Origin: Pyrocephalus nanus
Lineage: Eukaryota > Chordata > Aves > Passeriformes > Tyrannidae
Direction of reading: 5' to 3'
Length of the DNA stretch: 64,000 nt
Assembly: GCA_038380795.1 (NCBI GenBank)
Contig: CM076261.1
Span: 95,130,418 to 95,194,417, forward strand
Within the stretch, counting starts at the first letter, position 1; each line of letters begins with the position of its first letter. A model generated the notes under the pieces. The model had not been told where the DNA came from and did not search any database. It saw nothing but the letters and a program-made list of their open reading frames with translations. Below are positions 54,139 to 64,000 of this stretch, piece by piece. A program made the position numbers and the translations under genes.

Positions 54139-54556
54139 TTTATATACATATATTTATATGCATAATTATATACATATTTATATAGATATATGATATATCT
54201 ACATATATAAGTAGATATACATATACATATATATACATGTATATATTTATACATATATAATATATGTATTGTGGCCTATATAAATATACATATATTTATG
54301 TCCATACTTATATACATATATATTTATATAGATAAATAATATATCTACATATATTATATCTCTCTCTCTATATATATAGATATATATATATCTACATATA
54401 TTATATATGTAGATATACACATATACACATAAATACATATATGCACATATATGATATATGTATAATTTATTCTAAATCTATATACACATAATACATATAT
54501 AATATATATTTTTATATATACTATATATATATTTATATATTTATATATATAAATCT
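54139..54556. repeat. (ATATAC/ATATAT)n array
   Basis: About 420 bp of TATATACATATA, AGATATA and ACACATATA motifs with many self-complementary stretches. A TCTCTCTCTC island is near 54359. Confidence 0.95.
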
Positions 54557-54793
54557 TCACCCCTGAGCCCTTCAGGTTTGGCTCCAGAAGATCTTCCCAG
54601 TTTCCCTGTCTGATGTCCTAGATGGATTTTTCACCTGTGTTGAAATAGGATTTCTGGTTTTTTTCCCCCTCTGGGTCTGTTCTTGCCACAAAAAGAAAAC
54701 AAAAAAACCCCACTGTCACATCCAGGAGGTTTCCTAATCCTTATTCTGTGTCTGAGTGTCTCAGTTCTCATTTTAAAAAGGCAGAAAGGAATT
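54557..54793. other. single-copy non-coding sequence
   Basis: Nothing recognised. Confidence 0.45.
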
Positions 54794-54948
54794 TCATAGA
54801 ATCATGGAATGAAGAAGAAGGTCCCCCCTGAGCCTCCTTCTCTCCAGGCTGAGCCCCCCCAGCTCACTCAGCTGCTCCTGCTGCTCCAGCCCCTTCCCAG
54901 CTCCGTTCCCTTCCCTGGATATTTTCCAGCACCTCCAATATTTTTCTT
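54794..54948 (-). mobile_element. CR1 LINE with 3' tail fused to ORF2 region
   Basis: TCATAGAATCATGGAATG is followed at once by AAGAAGGTCCCCCCTGAGCC and CTCCAGGCTGAGCCCCCC, so about 300 bases of 3' UTR and ORF2 end are missing. Downstream CAGCTGCTCCTGCTGCTCC is a small local expansion. Confidence 0.92.
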
Positions 54949-55460
54949 ACTGTGAAAGACCCAAAATAAACCCCAGGATTTGAGGTGTAGCCTCTCCAGT
55001 GTTAAGTCCAGCAGGAAAATCAGTGCCTTGGTTGTGAAGAAAGACACAATTAAAGAGAGAGGTGGGAATCAACTGAACAAAGAAGGAGAAACAGCCTAAG
55101 AAGAAATCCTGTTACATGGACACTTTATTAATGGTAGATGTTAATGTATTTTAGAGAAATAAAATGCAGGAGGGTGATTTGAACACTAATGATGTGAGAT
55201 ACAGCTTTTTTTTTAATATAAAATCCACCTCTTCTTAATGATCTAAGTCACTGCAGACTCCTGGTTAAGGTAGGTGAGGGCACGTGGCCCTCTCAGAATA
55301 ACAAGGGGGATGAAGTGACACCTCAGTTAACAGTTACCTCAGGTCTGTGTGGTGAGGAATGACATAAGGATTTGTGCAATGAGTTCACAAGACACCAGAG
55401 GAGTTTAGAGCTCCTCAACCTTCTGCTTTTTAAACCTACTCATCTGGAAAAAACCTCCCT
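54949..55460. other. single-copy non-coding sequence
   Basis: Nothing recognised. Confidence 0.45.
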
Positions 55461-55516
55461 TGATGGGGATGATCTTTAAGGTCCCTTCCAACCCAACCCA
55501 TTGCATGATTCTATGG
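55461..55516 (+). mobile_element. CR1 LINE 3'-terminal stub (class A)
   Basis: TGATGGGGATGATCTTTAAGG, TCCCTTCCAACCCAACCC, tail ATTGCATG ATTCTATG. Confidence 0.93.
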
Positions 55517-55767
55517 AATAAGAGTTGAGGGCACAATTTCCTTTGGGTCCCCTGGGATTTATCCCCTTGCAAACCACACCTACATTCCTTCCAGCTCACA
55601 GTTGGCTCTGACCCATCCTGGGTCTTGAACAGTTGGCAAATTCATTCCTAATCTATTGACCAAAAGGGCTTCTTAGCAGGTCAGGGGGGGTCCTGTGTGT
55701 TGGGCTGGGAAGGGAAGGTGGAGATAATGGAGATGGGCACAGACTCCTCTTATTCCAAAATAAAAAC

Positions 55768-55795
55768 CATGGAATCATAAAATCATTAGGACTGA
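55768..55795 (-). mobile_element. probable CR1 3'-tail stub
   Basis: CATGGAATCATAAAATCATT, then AGGACTGAAAA. Too short to classify, but it matches the tail of class D. Confidence 0.55.
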
Positions 55796-56049
55796 AAAAA
55801 AAAAATATTGCAGCAAATTGACACTAATGCATTATAAAAAAAATAAATGTGCTTAAGTATTTATGCTCTTCAGAACTGTGGGATCGAAACAATTCAGGTC
55901 CACTGAACAGCTGAATTCCTCAGCTGAAAAAAAAAAAAAAAAAGGATTTCTACAGTGATGAGATACTTTATCTTTCCTCCCAGGCAATATTTAATTTAGA
56001 AATTTAGCCCCAAACAACAGACCATTAAGGGGGAAAAAAAAAAAAGAGC
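55796..56049. other. single-copy sequence with A-runs
   Basis: A-runs at 55796-55804, 55926-55942 and ~56033-56045; nothing else recognised. Confidence 0.5.
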
Positions 56050-56821
56050 TTTCGATCCAGGTTGAATAATTGCTTTGCTCAACCCAAGCTGAAGGTTTAT
56101 TTCAAATAAAGGAGTTGATTGTTCTGGGTTCATTAAACCCAAGAGAGGGTTTTTCCTGCCTCCATTACTCCACTTTATCACCTGAACAAGAGCAAAGAAA
56201 GAGGCAAGAAAACAATTGCTGCACCTTTTATATACAAGCCTTAATTCGTCAAACAAGATGAAAACCACCCAAGTTTGATCTCTCCCTGCCCTGAGTTTTC
56301 CCTGCAAGCAGCAGGATGTCTTCTCAAAGATGTGTGGCTGTTCCTTGTCTCGTTTTTGATGACTCCAGCAAGGACCAGCACTCTTTGTTCCCCAAAATCC
56401 AGCTCAGTGTCCCCACAAAGTGCTCCTGTTTCCCTCCCTGCTTTGCTCGATCTCATCAACGGCACCTACATAAAAAATTGAGAGCTGTTAATGACCTGCT
56501 GGGCCTCAGCTTTATTATCTAATTTGGGAGCCATCTCTTTTATTTTACTTTTTAATGGTCTTGGTTTTAACCAAGTGGGCAAAGTGGGACGGGTGGAGGC
56601 AAACCCATAAACCAGGATTTTAATGGGGAAATTATTAAACTGATTTTATCTCAACCCGTGAGTTTTCTCACTTTTTGCCCTTTTGATTCTCTCCTCCATT
56701 CACTGAGGGGGGAGTGACTGAGCATCTGTGGGCTGCAGTTTATCTGTTGTATTCCTGATATCAGCCTTGAAAGTGAGGTTCATCTCCTGCTGCTTAATTA
56801 GCTGTTGTTAATAAACCAATC
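56050..56821. promoter_or_regulatory. candidate conserved non-coding block
   Basis: Repeat-free. 56060-56270 (GTTGAATAATTGCTTTGC, TCATTAAACCCAAG, AAAACAATTGCTGCACC, CCTTAATTCGTC) and 56490-56830 (GCTGTTAATGACCTGCTGG, CTTTATTATCTAATTTGGG, TTGCTTAATTAGCTGTTG-type sequence) are core-rich. Frames of 60-103 codons have no domain. Confidence 0.4.
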
Positions 56822-56912
56822 TTAGAATCGTGGAATGGTTTGGGTTGGAAGGGACTTTAAAGATCACCTTGTTCCAAAGCCCTGCCCACCTTCCACTAGA
56901 GCAGGTTGCTCC
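56822..56912 (-). mobile_element. CR1 LINE 3' end (class A)
   Basis: TTAGAATCGTGGAATGG, GGACTTTAAAGATCACC and CCACTAGAGCAGGTTGCTCC, with GCCATGGGCAGGGACA deleted. Confidence 0.92.
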
Positions 56913-57049
56913 TGAACTGCTTCAATTCAGGGTGAGTTTAATGCGAGCTGAGCAGCTTCTCCCCTGTCACAGGTACTTTCCAAGGTTAATTATGGACTCA
57001 GAGGATATTTGAATACTCTGCTGGTGACATCATTCCTGGCATGACAGGA

Positions 57050-57374
57050 ATAGAGAGAGCTGGGGCAGTTCAGCCTGAAGAAAAGAAGGTTTCAGGGAGA
57101 CCTTGGAGGTCCTTCCAGTTCCCAAAGTGGGGCTACAGGGAGGTTGGAGAGGGACTTTTTACAAGGACATGCAGTGACAGGAACAGGGGGAATGGCTTTA
57201 ACATGAAAGAAAATAGATTTAGATTGGATATCAGGAAGAAATCCTTCCCTGGGAGGGAAGGGAGGCCCTGGCACAGGTTACCCAGAGAAGCTGTGGCTGC
57301 TCCACCCCTGAAAGTGTCCAAGGTCAGGTTGGATGGGGCTTGGAGCAACCTGGGCTAGTGGAAGGTGTCCCTGC
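57050..57374 (+). mobile_element. CR1 LINE fragment truncated at its 3' end
   Basis: GAGAGAGCTGGGGCAGTTCAG, TTGGATATCAGGAAGAAATCC, CTGGCACAGGTTACCCAGAG and GCTAGTGGAAGGTGTCCCTGC, where homology stops about 65 bases before the expected end. 3' truncation is unusual because insertion starts from the 3' end, so a later deletion is likely. Confidence 0.94.
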
Positions 57375-58319
57375 ATCTCTTTACAGTGAGAGCGTCAGGG
57401 GCCAGAGATTCTGCTCCAGTTTCAAAGCTGCCCCCCTGGAACTCCCCCATTCTCCAGCCTTTCCCCTCCAGCAACAAAAAATCATCCTGAAGTAACTTAT
57501 TGAGGTAAATTCTTTTCCTGTTTTGATTTATCCATCTTGGCATCTGAGGGTCTGAAGGGTGACAACTGTCACCCCTGGTCCTCTGGTAGGAACCAGTGTC
57601 TTGCTTTGGAGCAGCCATTGACAGAGAGTGTGGCAACAAAACCTGGCCTAAGAAAAGCCTGCAAAGCCTTTATTTGTTGATTTTTGTGGGAGGGGCTGCC
57701 TCTGCAGATTCATCCAGAATGGAATATTAGAAACAACAAAGGAGATGTGGAGGGAGAAAAAAAACCACAGCCCTGTGCAGACCCAGAGCCAAGTTCCTCA
57801 GATCTTTTGTAGCTCTTCCCTCAGAGCATCCACAGGGAACATTTGTTTCCTCTTTAACATCACCACTGACATTTCACTGCCACAAACCTCTCTCCCTCCT
57901 GAATCCCTCCCTCTTCCAGGGAAACATTTACAGTGGCTGAGAGATTATTTAGGTCCCTGGAGGTTTTAGGCTGGGAAATAGCTCTTGTGGGGAAACTGGT
58001 TGTGTCTTGCCCAAAGGAAAGCTTTGGGTAAGGTGCAACCACACCCCCCAAAAAATTTAAATCTCAGGCTTTCTCGTCCCTTTGTGGTCCCTTTATTTTG
58101 CAATCTGGACAGGTGACCTTGTTATTTTTGTGTCCCATTTCACTCAAGGGACATGTAGCCTCAGTGTCTTGATGCCACATTTCCAGCAGCTCAGTTGGAT
58201 TGGTTGCAGTTCAAAACACTTCTGTATCTCACAGCATCTTGTATTTTCTTTTAAATATGTTTAAAAAAAAGAACCACCATAATTTTCAAGAGAACTAATT
58301 AAAATATAATTCTACAGTC
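57375..58319. other. single-copy non-coding sequence
   Basis: Repeat-free, no exon supported on either strand. Confidence 0.45.
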
Positions 58320-58432
58320 AGGAACAAAAACAAAAAAAAACCCCAAAACCACCACCACAAACAAACAAACAAACAAACAAAAACAAACAAAAAACCAAAC
58401 CAAACCAAACCAAACCAAACCAAAAAAAAAGT
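58320..58432. repeat. A-rich (AAAC)n / (CCAAA)n microsatellite
   Basis: ACAAACAAACAAACAAAC, then AACCAAACCAAACC. Nearly G-free. Confidence 0.92.
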
Positions 58433-58927
58433 TATATGGTCCATGAGAGAGAGAAATCTCTCTCTTTGGCTTCACAAACCTGTTTACAGACATCTATCAA
58501 GAGGAAGAGCTTTTTAGGGTTAAGAGAATTTTAACTTACATCTGCTCACATCTTGATTTGTAAATTTTTGGGCACCCCGTGGCCTTTACTTGTCTTTTAG
58601 TTTTGATCCATTTTTGCACAGGCAGGTCACCTTGGGGGAACTGTCTTGGCAATTATGTGAGGTTTTTATGATAATATGAAAGTTGTGATTTTCACAAAAT
58701 AGCACAGGACCAAGCTCAAGAGCTTTAAGGATGGTACCAGCCATCAGAAAGCTGTAAGTAAAATTAGGAGAGCTGGCACCACCCTGCTGTTAATGAAACA
58801 CTACCTGAAAAGCACAACTTGGCCAGGAATTTATTTTAAAAAAATGCAGACACTCAGAATGTAGGAGCTCAAGATGCTCATTTTTGCTCCTTGTTTCATG
58901 GTCCCTCATAAAGGAGCTGGAAAGAGG
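58433..58927. other. single-copy non-coding sequence
   Basis: Nothing recognised. Confidence 0.45.
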
Positions 58928-59203
58928 ATCACAGAATGGTTTGGGTTGGGAGGGACCTTAAAGATCACCCAGTTCCAACCCCCTGCCATGGGCAGGGACA
59001 CCTTCCACTAGCCCAGGTTGCTCCAAGCCCTGTCCAACCTGGCCTAGGACACTTCCAGGGATGGGGCAGCCACAGCTTCTCTGGGCCACCTGTGCCAGGA
59101 CCTCCCCACCTTCCCAGGAAAGAATTTCTTTCCAATATCCCATCTGAACTTACTCTCTCTGTTTGCAGCCACTCCCACTCACCCTCTCACCACATGTCCT
59201 TGC
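58928..59203 (-). mobile_element. CR1 LINE 3' fragment (class A)
   Basis: ATCACAGAATGGTTTGGG, complete 3' UTR close to the majority form, AGCTTCTCTGGGCCACC, AAGAATTTCTTTCCAATATCC, ending in a decayed CACATGTCCTTGC. One of the best-preserved class A 3' UTRs here. Confidence 0.95.
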
Positions 59204-59297
59204 AAACAATTCCCCAGCCAACAGTCCACTGTTGAACTATTCAGATTTTTGTTTCACTGTTTCCTTTCTTCCAGCCCTGTTCGAGGCAGATGGAGTC

Positions 59298-59556
59298 CTG
59301 GAATCCGAGAACATCCTGAGTTGTAAGGGACCCACAAGGATCATCGAGTCCAACTCCTGGCCCTGCACAGGACATCCCAACAATCCCACCCTGTCCCTCA
59401 GAGCGTTGTCCAAACCTTCCTGGAGCTCTGGCAGCCTTGGGGCTGTGCCCACTGCCCTGGGGAGCCTGTTCAGTGCCCAACCACCCTCTGGGGGAAGAAC
59501 CTTTCCCTGAGATCCAACCTAAACCTCCCCTGGAGCAGCTCCAGCCGTTCCCAGGT
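59298..59556 (-). mobile_element. CR1 LINE 3' fragment (class C)
   Basis: TGGAATCCGAGAACATCC, GGACCCACAAGGATCATCG, CCCTGGCCCTGCACAGG, TTGTCCAAACCTTCCTGG, GCCCAACCACCCTCTGGGGG and GATCCAACCTAAACCTCCCC. The fullest class C copy; it shows the region lost from the broken copy at 37.2 kb. Confidence 0.95.
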
Positions 59557-60214
59557 TGCTCAGAGCTGATGTCATTCCAGAGGGCTGGGTGGTCAAAGCC
59601 TGGAATGTCCTCCCAGACTTTAGTGCTGGCTCAAGGACACAGTGAAATTCCTCCTGGAGTGAACTGAAGTCAGACCCTTCTTTTGGAGGAGCCTTGAGGT
59701 CCAAGTCACCCTGCAAGGCCTTCCTCACTTGTGAAATCGCCTTTGGCACCACAAAGAGGTCCCACAAGAGGGAATAAGTCTGTTACTTCCAGGAATTGGC
59801 TCCCACCTGCTCTGGGAAAATTAATGTCCATCCTGAGAATGGATTTCACTGTGGTATTTACAAAGAGAATTAGGGGAGGGATAAAAAATGAAATTAAAAG
59901 AACAAAAGCCCTTACAAGCCTTTAGCTCAATTGAACAGTTCTATGGCATTAACAACAACAGGAAAATAAGGATTAATAGTGTGGAATGGAGCACCTGGCC
60001 AAAAATAAACCACGAACCAGAGTGTGGTTTGCTTCTTGACAAAGCATTTTTTTCCCTGGGCACATGTAAAGCCCTGATACCCAGGTATTAATCTCCAGTT
60101 TTAAGATAGAAGAGTTTTCTAAGGAAAACAGAAGGAGTTGCACAAAACCCACTGTAAACAATTCCTGCAGCATTGGAAATGTCAGCTATTATGCAGTCAG
60201 CACTCCCACAGGCA
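59557..60214. promoter_or_regulatory. single-copy sequence with candidate conserved element at 59820-60020
   Basis: 59820-60020 (GAAAATTAATGTCC, TATGGCATTAACAAC, AAGGATTAATAGTG, AAAAATAAACCACG) is repeat-free and core-rich. The remainder is ordinary. Confidence 0.3.
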
Positions 60215-60456
60215 ATTCCCATGACTGATGTTTCCCATGGCTGGATAAAATGCTCCAGCTCGTTATTCCCAGGGTTTTCTTTCAGTATTTTTCTCCTCTA
60301 AGCTTTGGGAACAGGTGACTTCTTGCTCTTGTGTTGTGACTCACGTGGAACAGGAGGGATAAAGTGGATTAAAACCCACCTAATACCCCCATCTCAAGGA
60401 GCTGCCAATGGATAATCATTAATGGAGAAGGCAAAAAAAAATCCTCCCAGGATGTT
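60215..60456 (+). repeat. local duplication block A, copy 1
   Basis: About 85-88% identical by eye to 61052-61290 in the same orientation. Shared runs include AAGCTTTGGGAACAGGTGAC, GTTGTGACTCACGTGGAACA and ATGGATAATCATTAATGG. Not CR1. Confidence 0.93.
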
Positions 60457-60510
60457 GTGCAAGGATTGCTCCAAACAGGACGGGGTTTTCAGCAGGTTCC
60501 TTGAGGCTTT
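60433..60510 (+). repeat. inverted-repeat arm 1
   Basis: Reverse complement of 60968-61043: GCAAGGATTGCTCC here, GGAGCAATCCTTGC there; CCAAACAGGA pairs with TCCTGTTTGG; TTTTCAGCAG with CTGCTGAAAA. Overlaps the right end of block A copy 1. Confidence 0.9.
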
Positions 60511-60529
60511 ATATCCTTTTCTAGCACAG

Positions 60530-60776
60530 AAGAGAGGAAATGGCCTCCAGTTGTACCACGGGAGGTTTAGGTTGGATATCAGGGAGGATTTCATCACTTG
60601 AAGGGGTTGTCAAGTGATGGAACAGGCCCTGCAGGGAAGTGGTGGAGCCACAACACCTGGAATTGTTCCAAAACCATATGGATGTGGCACTTACAGACAC
60701 CTGTGGGTGGTGAACATGGACTTGATGGTCTTAAAGGACTTTTCCTGTCTTAACAGTGTCAAGATTCTATGATTCC
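60530..60776 (+). mobile_element. CR1 LINE 3' fragment (class D)
   Basis: GAGGAAATGGCCTCCAGTTG, AGGTTTAGGTTGGATATC, AGGGAAGTGGTGGAGCC, GATGTGGCACTTACAG, ACTTGATGGTCTTAAAGG and a tail AAGATTCTATGATTCC. Sits between the two inverted-repeat arms. Confidence 0.93.
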
Positions 60777-60967
60777 AAGCGCAAAATCCAGGGAGATTTT
60801 CTCCAGGAATGGGACACCCATAAGGAAAGGCTGGCCCACAGTCTTCCTTTAGCTGTGTTGCATCTCAAGAATAATCAGGACCCTCTCGAGTTACTCCTGT
60901 AACAGGACTCAACCACCTGCTCACTCTTTACATCACTCAAACATTTCACCCCCAATAATTTCATATT

Positions 60968-61043
60968 TGCCTCCAGCAGTCTGCTGAAAATCCCTTCCTG
61001 TTTGGGAGCAATCCTTGCACAACCTCCTGGGAGTTTTTTTTTC
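60968..61043 (-). repeat. inverted-repeat arm 2
   Basis: Partner of 60433-60510 on the other strand; ends nine bases before block A copy 2 begins. Confidence 0.9.
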
Positions 61044-61051
61044 CCTCGAGC

Positions 61052-61290
61052 ATTTCCCATGACTGGTGTTTCCCATGGCTCAATAAAATGTTCCAGCCCG
61101 TTATTCCCAGGGTTTTACTTCAGTATTTGTCTCCTCTAAGCTTTGGGAACAGGTGACTTCTTGCTCTCATGTTGTGACTCACGTGGAACAGGAGGGATGA
61201 AATGGATTAAAACCCACCTAACATCTCAAATTGCTGAAATGGATAATCATTAATGGCTGGAGAAGGCAAAAAGAAAGCTCTCAGGATGTT
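61052..61290 (+). repeat. local duplication block A, copy 2
   Basis: Direct copy of 60215-60456 with scattered substitutions and a few short indels. Its right end (TCTCAGGATGTT) repeats the first bases of arm 1. Confidence 0.93.
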
Positions 61291-62437
61291 AAAATTATAT
61301 AAATAAAATTAAATTATACATGGGGGGGAAAATAAAAGTGAAAATGGAGCGTGTTAACGATGTCATTTCTGACTTGTCATTCTTTACCAGGCAATTAAGT
61401 GCAACGTGTCATTTCCTTGACAGAGTCACTCTGTACAGCTGTGTCTGTCTCCAGACAAAACATAAAGCAAATTGGAATGTGTGCATCCATAAATCTCCAT
61501 GGCTGCAGCTGGAGCAGGAATGGCAAGAGCAGGAGGAGGGAGGGGAGTGGAGCCCTTCAGTGAAAATCAGTATCATCTCCAGATTCGTTTTCTTTTTGCT
61601 TTTATTTTCTTTTATTACCCTCAATTTAAAAATTCCAGGAGTAATGTTGCCCCTTAATAGTCTGGTTTAGGATTCCAGCACGTGGAATTTGGGCATCTCA
61701 TGGCTCCTTGGATTTGGTGGCAGCCACTGATCCTTGATGTGAAATTGGTGGGCAAAGGGAGACCCTCAGGAATGAAGCAATTTTTAATTTTATTTTTTTT
61801 TTTAAATTAGAATTCAAATTAGGTTAAATTAGAATTAAAGTAGGTTAAAATCAGAATGTTGGTGCCCAAAACCACACAAAGACACCTCGAGTGCATACCA
61901 AGGCAGCTAAACCTTAATCCCTCTCTAGAAGAAGCCAGGCTTGTGCATCCAAGTCCAGTCAATTAATTCCAAATCCATCCTTCCCACCTGCTCCAGATGA
62001 ACGTGTTGGATGTTTTCCATTCACACGCTGCTCCTGCCAAGCCCAGACTTTCTGTGCTGAATTGGATTTTCCCCGGGTCCAGGTGCAGTCACTCCCCGGA
62101 TAAATTGTTTGCAAACCTTGAGGATGGAAGCGAGGAGATTCCAGGCCTCCCCTGGGCGTGTTTTCCTGGGGCAAAGCTGCTGAGCCACTTCCCAGTGTGG
62201 CTGGCAAAGCCTCTGCTTGCTGTGTTTCCATAAATCCCAATAAAACTAATTCAGGCACCGAGCCACGTGCAACCAGGAATCACGGCCAGCTGCTCCTGCA
62301 GTCACTGAAGGAACTGTCCACTCGTTCAGCTCCCACAATCCCAGTTTTTCTGCTGGTAAACTTGGGATAACAGAGCCCAGGAGATGTGGGAAACAAAGTT
62401 TGGGAACTTAAAAGTACCTTAGAATTAGGATTAATAG
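61291..62437. promoter_or_regulatory. single-copy sequence with candidate conserved element at 61340-61530
   Basis: 61340-61530 (GTGTTAACGATGTCATTTCTG, AGGCAATTAAGTGCAACG, ATAAAGCAAATTGGAATG, CATCCATAAATCTCC) is repeat-free. An AT-rich stretch follows at 61779-61857 (TTAAATTAGAATT, AGGTTAAA repeated). The 116-codon frame across it has no domain. Confidence 0.4.
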
Positions 62438-62558
62438 AGGGAAAGGGAAAGGGAAAGGGAAAGGGAAAGGGAAAGGGAAAGGGAAAGGGAAAGGGGAAAA
62501 GAAAAAGGGAAAAGAAAAAGGGAAAAGAAAAAGGGAAGGAAAGGGAAAAGGAAAAGGG
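62438..62558. repeat. (GGGAAA)n and derived purine array
   Basis: About nine GGGAAA units, then AAAAGAAAAAGGG variants. The open frames (Lys/Gly; Phe/Pro) are artefacts, one of them running into the next CR1. Confidence 0.97.
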
Positions 62559-62597
62559 TGTGGCAGCAGGAGCAGGGCAGGGATCCTGTCCCTGGGA

Positions 62598-63138
62598 GGC
62601 CACCCCTGGAGTGCTGTGTCCAGCTCGGGACCCTCAGCTCAGGAAGGATATGGAGGGGCTGGAGCAGGGGCAGAGAAGAGCAACGAGGCTGGGGAAGGGA
62701 CTGGAGCACAATTGCCATGAGGAGAGGCTGAGGGAGCTGGGGGGGCTCAGCCTGGAGAGGAGGAGGCTCAGGGGACACCTCAGCACTCTCCAAAACTCCC
62801 TGACAGGAGGGGGGAGCCGATGGGGTCGGGCTCTTCTCTCAGGAACCAGCAGTAGAACAAGAGGACTCAGTCTCAAGCTGTGCCAGGGGAGGTTTAGGTT
62901 GGACATCGGGAAGAAATTCTTTCCAGAGAGAGGGATCAGCCCTTGGAATGGGCTGCCCAGGGAGGGGGTGGATTCCCTGTCCTTGGAGGTGTTTAAGGAC
63001 AGACTGGATGTGGCATCAGTGCCATGGGCTGGGAACCATGGCAGGGTTGGATCAAGGGTTGGATTTGATGATCTCAGAGGTCCTTTCCAACCCTGCTGAT
63101 TCTGTGATTCCATGATTCTATGATTCTGTGATTCTATG
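62598..63138 (+). mobile_element. young CR1 LINE copy (class B) with five tail octamers
   Basis: Closest relative in the window of 46899-47412, slightly longer at the 5' side (GAGGCCACCCCTGGAGTGC). Tail of five octamers at 63099-63138: ATTCTGTG, ATTCCATG, ATTCTATG, ATTCTGTG, ATTCTATG. Frames read the ORF2 C-terminus with frameshifts; 5'-truncated. Confidence 0.97.
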
Positions 63139-64000
63139 ACCTGGCCAAGGCAGCTGAACTTCTGCTTTTAACAGGTTGGCTGATGGTGCTGGTCAACTGA
63201 CCAAGGGCTGCCCTTGACAAGAGGAAGCAGGAGAAGGGGCAGAATGAAGGCTGTGTGGAGCCTTCAGCTCACCCCTCAAGTCATCTCTTCAGAAAGAATG
63301 ATCCTGTCTTTATTAAATTGCAGGTTTCTCTGTCTTGGGAACGGCACTTGAGGTTGTGCAACCAAAACCAGACCTGCAGCTTACTGAGCTTCAGTCATGT
63401 GAATGTTCTAGAAGATGCTCCCAAGGACCTGAGCTGAGCTCTCCTCATCCCTCTGCCCCCATTGCAGATCTCATTCTGTGGCACCCTCATGTTTTCTGTC
63501 AGCTTGGCAAGAAAAACTAGAAAATCACACTGGTTTGCTGTTTATTTTTTAAAAAAATCCATTGGTTCCAGCACATGAAAATAGTAGAAAATACAGGTAT
63601 TGCTTTGGAGTTATAATCCAAATTAATAAGCAGCAAAATTCATAGGGGTTTGGGCAGGGGGCAATGGAAACCAGGAGTTTTAATCACCTAAATAAAATAA
63701 ATTTGAGGAATCACAAAGGCCAGAGGGAGTCCCAGAGCACAGGTCTGCTGGAAACAGCAATTAATGGCAACAGGAGTTCTCAGCAGGGGGGGTTGTCTTG
63801 TCCCCACTTGAGCTGCAAGCACCTTTTCTCCAACCTCTGGGGTGTGGGGGGAAAAAAACACCTTGCTGTGGGAATCAAAGTGGGAGTGGACATTTCGTGG
63901 CCCTCAGGGTTTACCTTCTCTGCTTTTCATTTTATTTCTCTCCGCTCTATTGCATTTTATTTATCATTTCATTTTAGATTTCATCTTCCTTGCTCCCAGA
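63139..64000. other. single-copy non-coding sequence
   Basis: No repeat or exon recognised. The last ~60 bases are rich in ATTTCATTTTA-type motifs. Confidence 0.45.

Noticed and set aside
62386..63099. 237-codon + frame with Lys/Gly repeats and a structured C-terminal half
   Set aside because: A fusion of the GGGAAA array with the CR1 ORF2 C-terminus and 3' UTR; accounted for by the mobile element.

Overview
This is vertebrate, almost certainly avian, nuclear DNA with no protein-coding exon, tRNA, rRNA, CRISPR array or operon that I can support. The organism call rests on the repeats. The window is full of 5'-truncated CR1 LINEs whose 3' ends finish in the (ATTCTATG)n octamer tail typical of bird CR1. 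There is no Alu-, B1- or L1-like sequence, and there is one intact solo LTR with a 5-bp target-site duplication. The CR1 variants and the LTR look like those of neoavian birds, probably a passerine; that last step is inference.

By my boundaries CR1 occupies about 12.5 kb, roughly a fifth of the window, in more than 55 pieces on both strands. The 3' ends fall into recognisable classes, referred to below by letter. Class A (sense reading GGTCCCTTCCAACCCAAACC) is the commonest. Class B (CTCAGAGGTCCTTTCCAA) includes two well-preserved copies. Class C reads CCTTGTGGGTCCCTTCCAAC. Class D reads TTGGACTTGATGATCTT followed by AGGTCTTTTCCA or close variants. One piece belongs to a fifth type that reads TTCCACCTGGACATGAGGAAG. 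Sense copies (+) end in the octamer tail at their right edge; antisense copies (-) begin with it at their left edge. Only one copy (24.3-25.5 kb) reaches into the reverse-transcriptase region, and it is frameshifted and internally deleted. A much older CR1/L3-like RT remnant lies near 42.1-42.4 kb.

Layout: 0-20 kb is single-copy sequence interspersed with short CR1 pieces. 20-28 kb holds the longest CR1 copies. 29.2-29.9 kb is an AT-rich minisatellite. 31.9-32.7 kb holds a conserved-looking single-copy block abutted by the solo LTR. 33.4-35.3 kb holds a duplicated ~100-bp block flanking a ~610-bp polypyrimidine tract. 39.4-39.9, 49.15-49.35 and 54.1-54.6 kb are TA-rich. 41.5-41.9 kb is a pure GGAA/GAAA array. 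51.2-52.7 kb is a long repeat-free block resembling a developmental enhancer. 53.2-53.7 kb is an ATTTTA-type array with a ~143-bp higher-order period. 60.2-61.3 kb contains a compound direct-plus-inverted duplication. 62.4-63.1 kb is a GGGAAA array followed by a young CR1.

With no genes there is no pathway to reconstruct. The most plausible function is cis-regulatory: several repeat-free, AT-rich blocks carry clustered homeodomain-type (ATTA/TAATTA), POU octamer (ATTTGCAT) or TGACG motifs, as expected of an intron or intergenic region near a developmental gene. Which gene cannot be told from the window. I found no evidence for a new defence, toxin or biosynthetic system. The most unusual structures are the rearranged local duplications and the tail-out inverted CR1 pairs.
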